DNA from: DASYYE01 sp035946955
GTDB taxonomy: Bacteria > Actinomycetota > Actinomycetes > Streptosporangiales > Streptosporangiaceae
Direction of reading: 5' to 3'
Assembly (NCBI GenBank): GCA_035946955.1
Contig: DASYYE010000210.1
Coordinates: 1-19,173 of the forward strand
DNA: 19,173 nucleotides
A program made the translations under genes and the position numbers. The notes under the pieces were generated by a model. It made no database searches, had not been told where the DNA came from, and was given only the letters and a program-made list of their open reading frames with translations. Of the stretch, positions 8,770 to 15,064 are shown in pieces; positions within the stretch are counted from its first letter, which is position 1, and each line of letters opens with the position of its first letter.

Positions 8770-9725
8770 TCACTTTCCTGGGCAGTCTCGACCACCCCGT
8801 CGTACCCGAGGGTGCCGTGGTACGTGCTGGCGGCACCGACTTGCAGGAGCGGCTGCGCAGCCACAACCTCCGGCCAGACATCATCGACCTGACAGGCGTA
8901 CCTGGTTTCGCCGGGATAACCCGCCGCTCTGACGGCGTGTCCGTGGGGGCAGGGACGCCCATCGCGGTCCTCGCACGAGAGTTGCTCACCGACTATCCCG
9001 CCCTGGCGATGACAGCGGGTTCTCTGGCCACACCCCAGATCCGGGCTGTCGGCACCATCGGCGGCAACCTGCTGCAACGTACCCGGTGCTGGTACTACCG
9101 GCATCCGCAGATGCGGTGCCTCAAGTCAGGTGGCGACTCCTGCCCAGCTCGCACCGGGCGGCACCTGTACGGGGTAGCGTTCGACAACTCCGCCTGCGTA
9201 CACCCGCACCCGTCCTCGCTCGCCATGGCGCTGCTGACCTACGACGCGTCCGTCACCCTCGCATCTGGCGCGGGACTCTCAGTGGCCGGCCTCCTCGGCG
9301 ATGGCGTGGACCCGACGCGTGACAACTTGCTGCCGGGCGGTGAGATCCTCTCCTCAGTGGAGCTGCCAGTGGCATGGCCGGGCGAGCGTGCGGCCTACTT
9401 CCGTGCCATCAGCCGCTTCGAGGCCGAATGGCCGCTGGTCGAGGCGGTCGTACGAGCCCGCGTGGACGACGCCGGAGTCCTCACCGACTGCCGGCTCGGG
9501 CTCGGTGGCGTCGCCACTGTGCCGGTCCGCCCCCGCGCCGCCGAGGACATGCTGCGCGGCTCGCGGCTCACTGACGCAACCATCGAGCGGGTAAGCACCG
9601 CCTGCGCGGATGGCGCGAACCCCCTCCCCGAGACCGGATACAAGGTTGCCCTCATCACGGCAACCGTGCGGGAGGTGCTCGGGAGACTGGCGCGGCAGTC
9701 CGGGTGGGGGCCGCCTGCGGGCTAG
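8766..9725 (+). CDS. Molybdenum hydroxylase FAD-binding subunit, PaoB/YagS-like with 4Fe-4S-type insertion
   Basis: A 319-residue FAD subunit translated from an ATG that overlaps the stop of the fused subunit gene, implying translational coupling. FAD-binding motifs of the family are AGGTDL (21-26) and TIGGNLLQ (97-104). Between the two FAD_binding_5 halves there is an insertion with four cysteines (Cys108, 118, 126, 144) followed by VHPHPS, the pattern that holds an extra 4Fe-4S cluster in E. coli PaoB and in the 4-hydroxybenzoyl-CoA reductase beta subunit. The C-terminal CO_deh_flav_C domain runs from about 207 to 310. Together with the fused protein it would make a complete FeS/Mo/FAD enzyme. 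No XdhC-like maturation factor is in the window. The gene ends 67 bp before a convergent gene, with no clear terminator between. Confidence 0.92.
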   Translation: MITFLGSLDHPVVPEGAVVRAGGTDLQERLRSHNLRPDIIDLTGVPGFAGITRRSDGVSVGAGTPIAVLARELLTDYPALAMTAGSLATPQIRAVGTIGGNLLQRTRCWYYRHPQMRCLKSGGDSCPARTGRHLYGVAFDNSACVHPHPSSLAMALLTYDASVTLASGAGLSVAGLLGDGVDPTRDNLLPGGEILSSVELPVAWPGERAAYFRAISRFEAEWPLVEAVVRARVDDAGVLTDCRLGLGGVATVPVRPRAAEDMLRGSRLTDATIERVSTACADGANPLPETGYKVALITATVREVLGRLARQSGWGPPAG

Positions 9726-9792
9726 CGTGACCTGGGCCTGGGCTCACACGTGACTGGGATCCCGAGGATCTGGCGTCGAGCAGCTTCTGCGG

Positions 9793-10416
9793 CTATTGGG
9801 AAGTCCACTGACCAGGCGGGGGCGCGCCCGGCGGGGTCGTCACCCGCAACTCGAAGGCGATGGTGCGTCCGTTCGTCACGGAATTCTCTGGGTTGAACGT
9901 CCGCAGGTCAACCGCATCGATCTGGAAGCCTGAGTCATCAAATGGCTTGCCGCCCTTGACCATGCGGTAGAGCCTGCCCGGCACCCATCGCACGTCGAAT
10001 GTCGCTACCCCGGCCGAGTTGGCTGTGGCGTCGCCGCTCACCACGTTCAGGCCGCAAGGGTATGGGCTCGTGATCATGCAGTGGCCGGAGGCGCCGGTCG
10101 CGTGGTTGAGTTCGAACTCCCAGGCAACCGCCCCACCGGGGGTGGCGTGAGTCACCATCACATGTACGACCACGGCCCGGCCGTTGTTGACCAGCCTCGA
10201 CGGTGTGATCGACCCACTGAGGTTGTCCGCTGGCGTCGGGTCCTGCCTGGTGGACGCTGGCAGGGGACTGCGGGTGCCCGCTGCACGCGGGGTTGCCACG
10301 GCCGATTTGGAGGTGACGACATGCACCGAACTGGCACACCCCAGCGAGCCGGCCATGAGGATGCAAGTGCCTGCGAGCCCCGCCACTGCGACACGCCTGG
10401 CCCTGGGTCTGATCAT
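9793..10416 (-). CDS. Putative exported protein or lipoprotein of unknown function
   Basis: A 207-residue protein. ATG at 10416 is preceded by AGGAG five bases upstream and puts the basic start MIRPRARR directly before a hydrophobic stretch (9-24), so it is preferred over the longer open frame to 10668. The stretch ends at Cys27 in AGSLGC; this resembles a lipobox but has Ser rather than Leu/Val at -3, so signal peptidase I cleavage is equally possible. Residues 28-65 are a Ser/Thr/Pro/Ala-rich linker. The rest (66-195) is beta-rich with two Cys (113, 121). Residues 76-97 and 180-200 echo each other (NGR, then a beta stretch, then VT, then PG), suggesting two related Ig-like strands. I recognise no named family. 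Confidence 0.72.
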   Translation of the reverse strand: MIRPRARRVAVAGLAGTCILMAGSLGCASSVHVVTSKSAVATPRAAGTRSPLPASTRQDPTPADNLSGSITPSRLVNNGRAVVVHVMVTHATPGGAVAWEFELNHATGASGHCMITSPYPCGLNVVSGDATANSAGVATFDVRWVPGRLYRMVKGGKPFDDSGFQIDAVDLRTFNPENSVTNGRTIAFELRVTTPPGAPPPGQWTSQ

Positions 10417-10793
10417 GATGGCTCCTATGGCCGTGATCGTGCAGTAGTCCTGGGCGCACGCTGAGAGAGGGCTATTGCAATCCTCCGGTTGTACCAGATA
10501 CTCACGAATATGCCGAATTGATATAATTCCGTGGGAGTCACGTGGTGCCCACGTCTGCTCTGGACCAGGCCAGTTCGGCCTGCAGCTGTGCGTGAGTGGT
10601 TGCCGGAATTCACCATAGCCAGAGCGTCTTCGTTCGAACGTTACTCGAACGTAACCATTTCTCATCAAGCTGTCGGGCGGGCAGGGTCACGGCGGGGATC
10701 AAACGGCCAACTCGTCGCTGCCCGGACTGTGTACCGACCCGAAAGCAGGTGACTGTGGTCCCCCCAAGACACCACCTAGGAGCACGAGTTGTG
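10417..10793. promoter_or_regulatory. Divergent intergenic region, exported protein / NlpC-P60 hydrolase
   Basis: A gene-free stretch between two divergent genes for exported proteins. It contains an AT-rich patch with TATAAT at 10522-10527 (plus strand, no good -35 at the right distance), a hairpin ACGTGG-tgc-CCACGT at 10540-10554, a second hairpin CAGGCC-agttc-GGCCTG at 10566-10582, and the TCGAACGTwAC repeat block described separately. CAGGGT at 10682-10687 resembles an actinobacterial -10 and would put that block just upstream of -35 (inference). I looked for the conserved blocks of the c-di-AMP (ydaO) riboswitch, common before actinobacterial wall hydrolases, and did not find them. Confidence 0.5.
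10631..10655. promoter_or_regulatory. Candidate GlnR/MtrA-type operator (GTTAC-n6-GTAAC)
   Basis: The perfect palindrome CGTTCGAACG (10631-10640) runs into two 11-bp direct repeats TCGAACGTTAC (10634-10644) and TCGAACGTAAC (10645-10655). The same bases contain the inverted repeat GTTAC-TCGAAC-GTAAC (10640-10655), which fits the gTnAC-n6-GnAAC spacing reported for GlnR and MtrA sites in streptomycetes. It lies about 140 bases before the start of a wall hydrolase gene, a class MtrA is known to regulate. The repeats are seen directly; the regulator is inference. Confidence 0.45.
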
Positions 10794-12404
10794 ATGGGCC
10801 GCTGGTGGCTGCGGGCTTCGGCTGCTGCCGCTACGACCGTCATGGTGGCCGGTCTCGGCCTGACTGCTGGCAGCGGGCAGGCCATGGCAGCCACGCACGC
10901 CCCAGCCAAGGTGCCCGCACCCATCCCGCTGACATCCACCCAGTGCCCGAGCGACATCTCCGAAGGCGAGATCAACGGCTGTGTCACGGAGCTGCAGATC
11001 CTGCTCAACAACAATGGTGCGGGCCTGGTCGTGGACGGTGACTTCGGTCCGGCGACCCTCGCTGCGGTCGAGAGCTACCAGAGCTCCCACGGCTTGGCGG
11101 TCGATGGGATCGTCGGGCCCATGACCAAGGAAGAACTCGTCTTCCACAGCGGCTCGGCGCCCCCGCCGATCGCCCTCAACTCCTCGGCGTGCCCGACTGA
11201 CATCTCCGAGGGCCAGATCAGCGGCTGTGTGACAGAGCTGCAGATCCTGCTGAACCACAATGGTGCGGGCCTGGTCGTGGACGGTGACTTCGGTCCGGCG
11301 ACCCTGGCTGCGGTCGAGAGCTACCAGAGCGCGCACGGCCTGTCCGTCGACGGCATTGTCGGCCCGCAGACCAAGGGTGCCCTGCTGGGGACCATCGCCC
11401 CCTCACCTATCCCGCTGACCTCATCGAGTTGTCCCACTGACATCACCGAAGGCATGATCAACGGCTGTGTCACGGAGCTGCAGATCCTGCTCGACCGCAA
11501 CGGCGCAAGCCTGACCCAGGACGGTGACTTCGGCCCGCTCACACTGGCTGGGGTCGAGAGCTACCAGAGCTCCCACGGCCTGGCGGTGGACGGCATCGTC
11601 GGGCCGCAGACCAAGGCATCACTCACCGGGTCCGGTGGTGGCGGCGCCCCTGCCCCCATCCCGCTGACCTCCTCCGCGTGCCCGACTGACATCTCCGAGG
11701 GCCAGATCAGCGGCTGCGTCACGGAACTGCAGGAACTACTCAACGAGCACGGCGCCAACTTGGCCGTGGACGGTGACTTCGGCCCCGCGACCCTGGCCGC
11801 GGTCAAGACCTACCAGGCCGACCACGGCCTGAGCGTAGATGGCATCGTCGGGCCGCAGACCAAGGCATCACTCACCGGGTCCGGTGGCGGCAACCCGCCA
11901 CCACCGCCGGGCGGCGGCACGATGCAGAAGATCGTCACCTACGCCGAGAACATCGAGGCTGGCGACGCTGAGCCCGGCTGGGCTGGCGGCAAGATCTGGT
12001 ACATCTGGGGCGGCGGCCACGGGGCCAACCCAGGCCCGTCGACCGGCACCTGCGTCGGGGACCCGGTGTCATGGGCATGCCTCCCAATCGGTACCCCCGC
12101 GGTGGACCCGAACCACATCGGGCTGGACTGTTCCGGTTTTGCCCGCTGGGTGTACTCGCTGGCCTACGGCCGGGACGTCCTCGGCTCCGGCAACACCAAT
12201 AACCAGATCGGCGAGATGCAGCAGGTCAGCAGCCCCACCCCGGGAGACCTGGTCTTCTTCGGGTCCAGCCGATCCAACACCGACCACGTCGGCATCTACA
12301 TCGGCAATGGCCTGATGATCAATGAACCCCAGACGGGGCAGCAGGTCGACACCGTCCCTGTGTCCGATGGCCCAGCCAGCTTCCTGGGCTACTACCAGTA
12401 CTGA
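10794..12404 (+). CDS. Secreted NlpC/P60 peptidase with four peptidoglycan-binding repeats
   Basis: A 536-residue exported cell-wall hydrolase. The signal peptide is about residues 1-32 (MGRWWLRAS, hydrophobic core, cleavage near AMA-AT). Four PG_binding_1-type repeats follow (about 43-120, 125-200, 205-280, 288-363), each with a CPxDIxEGxIxGC start and DGDFGPxTLAxV...VDGIVGPxTK. After a Pro/Gly linker (364-376) comes the NlpC/P60 domain with catalytic Cys446 in LDCSGF and His498 in DHVGIYIG. It probably cleaves peptide crosslinks or stems in peptidoglycan outside the membrane. AGGAG at 10778-10782 is 11 bases before this ATG and 8 before an in-frame GTG at 10791, which could be the true start. 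The open frame extends to 10596 without coding character. The gene ends at a strong hairpin and appears monocistronic. Confidence 0.92.
   Translation: MGRWWLRASAAAATTVMVAGLGLTAGSGQAMAATHAPAKVPAPIPLTSTQCPSDISEGEINGCVTELQILLNNNGAGLVVDGDFGPATLAAVESYQSSHGLAVDGIVGPMTKEELVFHSGSAPPPIALNSSACPTDISEGQISGCVTELQILLNHNGAGLVVDGDFGPATLAAVESYQSAHGLSVDGIVGPQTKGALLGTIAPSPIPLTSSSCPTDITEGMINGCVTELQILLDRNGASLTQDGDFGPLTLAGVESYQSSHGLAVDGIVGPQTKASLTGSGGGGAPAPIPLTSSACPTDISEGQISGCVTELQELLNEHGANLAVDGDFGPATLAAVKTYQADHGLSVDGIVGPQTKASLTGSGGGNPPPPPGGGTMQKIVTYAENIEAGDAEPGWAGGKIWYIWGGGHGANPGPSTGTCVGDPVSWACLPIGTPAVDPNHIGLDCSGFARWVYSLAYGRDVLGSGNTNNQIGEMQQVSSPTPGDLVFFGSSRSNTDHVGIYIGNGLMINEPQTGQQVDTVPVSDGPASFLGYYQY
10920..11882 (+). 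repeat. Four tandem ~240-bp in-gene repeats encoding PG-binding modules
   Basis: Copies lie at about 10920-11153, 11166-11393, 11406-11633 and 11655-11882. They share long identical runs, for example the bases encoding GAGLVVDGDFGPAT are almost the same in copies 1 and 2. Such identity indicates recent duplication or ongoing conversion, and copy number could vary between strains. Copy 3 is the most diverged at its centre (ASLTQDGDFGPLT). Confidence 0.85.
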
Positions 12405-12440
12405 TCTGCTGATGCAGGTGCGGCCTGACACTATCGGCTC

Positions 12441-12474
12441 GCGAGGGGACCGGCATCCGTGCCGGTCCCCTCGC
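12441..12474 (+). terminator. Strong hairpin terminator after the NlpC/P60 gene
   Basis: A perfect 15-bp inverted repeat (GCGAGGGGACCGGCA at 12441-12455, TGCCGGTCCCCTCGC at 12460-12474) with a TCCG tetraloop begins 37 bases after the stop codon. There is no T tract, but stem length and placement fit an actinobacterial terminator isolating the hydrolase gene from the sigma factor gene. Confidence 0.85.
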
Positions 12475-12552
12475 TGTGTCCCAGGCCCTCGCTCTGCTAT
12501 GAGCGCTGCTCGTAGCTAGGTGCCCCGCTGGTGGCTGTGGCCTCATACCGTC

Positions 12553-12567
12553 CGCCAAAACTTGGCG
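12553..12567. promoter_or_regulatory. Palindrome upstream of the ECF sigma gene
   Basis: CGCCAA-AAC-TTGGCG is a perfect 6-bp dyad with a 3-base spacer, 57 bases before the sigma factor start, in the 150-bp gap after the upstream terminator. Its place fits an operator, but no regulator is known and I see no clear -35/-10 pair beside it. The dyad could also be the top of a small leader hairpin. Confidence 0.3.
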
Positions 12568-12624
12568 CAGGGCTGCTTGGCACGATTTGCCGCTTGTAAC
12601 CTGCTGGGCGGCAGGAGGTGCCTT

Positions 12625-13647
12625 ATGGCGGAGGAGGCAGCGGGGGCGACCAGCCCCAGCGGGCATGACTGGCCGGACAGCGCGGCATTGGCCGCGCTGC
12701 GCTCCGGGGACGAACAGGCCATGGCCGCCCTCGTCCGGGCCTGGTCCCCGATGATGCTGCGGATGGCACGGGCCCAGCTCAGTGATGCCGGCAGCGCAGA
12801 CGACGTTGTCCAGGACGCCTGGCTGGTAGTCCTGAACGGCCTGGACCGGTTCGAGGGACGGAGCATGCTGCGTACCTGGGTGCTGGGAATCGTCATGAAC
12901 CTGGCCAGGAGGACGGCCACGAAGGACCGGCGGGCACTGCCGTTCAGCGCCACCTGGCGCGCCGAGCGGGACGAACTGCGCCAGCCTGCCGTGGACCCCA
13001 GCCGCTTCGGCGCGGACGGACGGTGGATAGTCCCGCCATTGCGCTGGGACATCCTGCCCGAGCATGCAGTCAGCGCCGCCGAACTGCGCAGGGTGGTTGA
13101 CGACGCGATCACTGAGCTCCCCGTACGGCAGCGGGCCGTGATCACCGCACGAGACGTGCTCGGCCTGCCCGGCGACGAAGTGGCGGCACTGTTCGGCCTG
13201 TCTGAGGCCAATCAGCGGGTTCTGCTGCATCGAGCGCGCAGCCGCACCCGCGCCGGAATAGAGCACTACATGTCAAGCACGCACAGCCAGCAGGCCCCGG
13301 AGGCCGCCGCAGCGGCTGCACCGCGACCGCCGGCCAGGCGAGCGCGGCCTGCGACCCCCAAACCGGATCAGCCCGTCGTCTGCCGGCAGCTCGTAGAGCT
13401 GGTCGACGACTATCTGCAACGGCAACTCGACCTTGCCACCCGCCAGCGGGTAGAGGCGCACTTGAGCGTCTGCGAGACGTGTGCTGGCTACGTCACCCAG
13501 GTTCAGCGGTTGCTGGACGTCACTGGGCAGCTGATCGATGCCGTGCCCGACACCACACTGCAGCGCTTCGTGGCTGCGCTACGAGCCGACCATGTCCGCC
13601 ATGCCTCTCGCGACACGGTCCTGCGGCGGAGCACCGGCAGGACGTGA
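12625..13647 (+). CDS. ECF sigma factor fused to a C-terminal ZAS zinc anti-sigma motif
   Basis: A 340-residue protein. Sigma region 2 spans about 30-100 (ADDVVQDAWLVVLNGLDRFEGRSMLRTWVLGIVMNLARR holds the 2.2-2.4 features) and region 4 about 152-212 (ELPVRQRAVITARDVLGLPGDEVAALFGLSEANQRVLLHRAR, a helix-turn-helix). An Ala/Pro/Arg linker (222-250) leads to Cys253-x25-His279-x3-Cys283-x2-Cys286. This is the zinc-binding ZAS spacing of RsrA-type anti-sigma factors, here on the same chain as the sigma domains, followed by about 50 helical residues. It would direct RNA polymerase to unknown promoters and may restrain itself through zinc or thiol redox state (inference). AGGAGG lies 6 bases before the ATG. 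The next gene, rtcB, is 117 bp downstream with no terminator seen between. Confidence 0.88.
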   Translation: MAEEAAGATSPSGHDWPDSAALAALRSGDEQAMAALVRAWSPMMLRMARAQLSDAGSADDVVQDAWLVVLNGLDRFEGRSMLRTWVLGIVMNLARRTATKDRRALPFSATWRAERDELRQPAVDPSRFGADGRWIVPPLRWDILPEHAVSAAELRRVVDDAITELPVRQRAVITARDVLGLPGDEVAALFGLSEANQRVLLHRARSRTRAGIEHYMSSTHSQQAPEAAAAAAPRPPARRARPATPKPDQPVVCRQLVELVDDYLQRQLDLATRQRVEAHLSVCETCAGYVTQVQRLLDVTGQLIDAVPDTTLQRFVAALRADHVRHASRDTVLRRSTGRT

Positions 13648-13764
13648 CGCAGGACGGCATGCTGGTGCGCGACCCTTTGGCCATCTCTTCTGTATCCCGG
13701 CACAGAACGAGGAGGGACCAAAACCAGGTGCAGTAGGAGGCATCGGTGGGGGAAGGTTGCGCGC

Positions 13765-14937
13765 ATGGAACAGGTCAGTAAGCGGCTGTTCAACTGGGCG
13801 TCGGTTCTGGAGCCAGCCACGCTGGAGCAGGCGGAGCGCACAGCGTCGATGCCGTTCATCTACCCACACGTCGCACTGATGCCAGACGCCCACCTCGGCA
13901 AGGGCAGCACCGTCGGCTCCGTGATCCCCACCCTCGGCGCGATAATTCCCGCTTGCGTTGGAGTAGATATCGGCTGCGGAATGGCTGCTGTGCGCACCCA
14001 GTTCACCGCTGATGACATGCGTGCTCGCGGCGACCTGGCGAGCCTGCGCGTCGCCATCGAGAACGCGGTCCCGCTGTCGGCCGGGAAGTACAACGGGACC
14101 GTCCGGGGCGGCCAGGCCACTGCGAAGCGCATCGCGGTCCTGGAGGACCAGCAGGGCGCGGACAGTGCCGAGCGGATCGCCCCGAACTGGCGGCTCCAGC
14201 TCGGCTCACTCGGCTCCGGGAACCATTTCATCGAGGTCAGCCTCGACGAGCTGGACCGGGTGTGGCTGTTCCTGCACTCCGGGTCGCGCGGGGTGGGCAA
14301 CAAACTCGCGGTCAAGCACATCCGCTCAGCCCTGGCACTGTGCCAGAAGTGGTGGATCAGCCTGCCTGACCCGGACCTCGCCTACCTGGCCGAGGGGACG
14401 CAGGAGTTCTGGGACTACATCCGTGACCTGCGGTGGGCGCAGCGGTTCGCGCTCCTCAACCGTGAGGAGATGATGGACCGGGTGGTGGCGTGCCTGGGCG
14501 AGTGGGCCGGGGAGCCCGTCACTGTGCAGGAGACCATCGCGTGCCACCACAACTACACAGAACGCGAGACGCACTTCGGCAAGCAGGTGTGGCTTTCACG
14601 CAAGGGAGCGATCGACGCCAGCGTTGGCACGCCCGGTCTGATCCCAGGGTCGATGGGGACCGCCTCCTATGTCGTCACCGGGAAGGGCAACCGGCTTGCA
14701 CTGAACTCCTCACCGCATGGCGCTGGGCGGGCCTACGGGCGCAAAGCCGCAGTGCGGACCTTCACCCGCGCCCAGCTCGATGAGGCTATGGAGGGCATCG
14801 AGTGGCGGCACAGCGATGCGTTCCTAGACGAGATCCCCGCTGCGTATAAGCCAATCGATGTCGTCATGGCCGATGCCGCTGACTTGGTGGAGGTCCGCCA
14901 CACCCTGCGGCAGATCGTCAACGTCAAGGGCGAATAG
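13765..14937 (+). CDS. rtcB: RNA-splicing ligase RtcB
   Basis: A 390-residue RtcB. It joins RNA 2',3'-cyclic phosphate or 3'-phosphate ends to 5'-OH ends using GTP and Mn2+, in tRNA/rRNA or mRNA repair. Visible signatures: PDAHLGKG (40-47), metal-binding GVDIGCGM with Asp68 and Cys71, GSGNHFIEV with His154, LHSGSRGVG (170-178), CHHN (260-263), GSMGTASYVV (295-304), and SSPHGAGR (315-322), whose His318 is the guanylylation site. The length fits the shorter bacterial RtcB group. GGGGGAAGG stands just upstream of the ATG. It follows the ECF-ZAS sigma gene in the same direction and is closed by the hairpin at 14953-14993. No RtcA or RtcR gene is present, so the sigma factor is a candidate regulator (inference). 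Confidence 0.95.
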   Translation: MEQVSKRLFNWASVLEPATLEQAERTASMPFIYPHVALMPDAHLGKGSTVGSVIPTLGAIIPACVGVDIGCGMAAVRTQFTADDMRARGDLASLRVAIENAVPLSAGKYNGTVRGGQATAKRIAVLEDQQGADSAERIAPNWRLQLGSLGSGNHFIEVSLDELDRVWLFLHSGSRGVGNKLAVKHIRSALALCQKWWISLPDPDLAYLAEGTQEFWDYIRDLRWAQRFALLNREEMMDRVVACLGEWAGEPVTVQETIACHHNYTERETHFGKQVWLSRKGAIDASVGTPGLIPGSMGTASYVVTGKGNRLALNSSPHGAGRAYGRKAAVRTFTRAQLDEAMEGIEWRHSDAFLDEIPAAYKPIDVVMADAADLVEVRHTLRQIVNVKGE

Positions 14938-14952
14938 TTTCGGGCATGCGAA

Positions 14953-14993
14953 GAGCGCGCCCCTCTCATCCCCGTGAGGGGAGGGGCGCGCTC
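14953..14993. terminator. Bidirectional hairpin terminator between rtcB and the ABC exporter gene
   Basis: The arms GAGCGCGCCCCTC (14953-14965) and GAGGGGCGCGCTC (14981-14993) pair over 13 bp, with a small inner TCA/TGA stem. It begins 15 bases after the rtcB stop and lies 71 bases beyond the stop of the convergent minus-strand transporter gene, so it can serve both transcripts. The rest of the gap to 15065 shows nothing. Confidence 0.8.
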
Positions 14994-15064
14994 CTGGACG
15001 TTTGGCTTGGCCTGAATGGGGGCGCCTCTGCGGTGGGCGGCTGTGGCCCCCGCAGGTGATTGGG

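Noticed and set aside
9726..9792. Terminator between the convergent FAD subunit and exported-protein genes
   Set aside because: Only short GATC-type self-complementary pieces are present; no stem of useful length.
10656..10793. Possible c-di-AMP riboswitch before the NlpC/P60 gene
   Set aside because: Expected from the gene type, but the conserved riboswitch blocks are not recognisable here; only small hairpins are seen.
13648..13764. Short open frame (about 25 codons from an ATG near 13660) between the sigma gene and rtcB
   Set aside because: No ribosome site in front and no recognisable features; the AGGAGG-like runs in this gap lie closer to rtcB.
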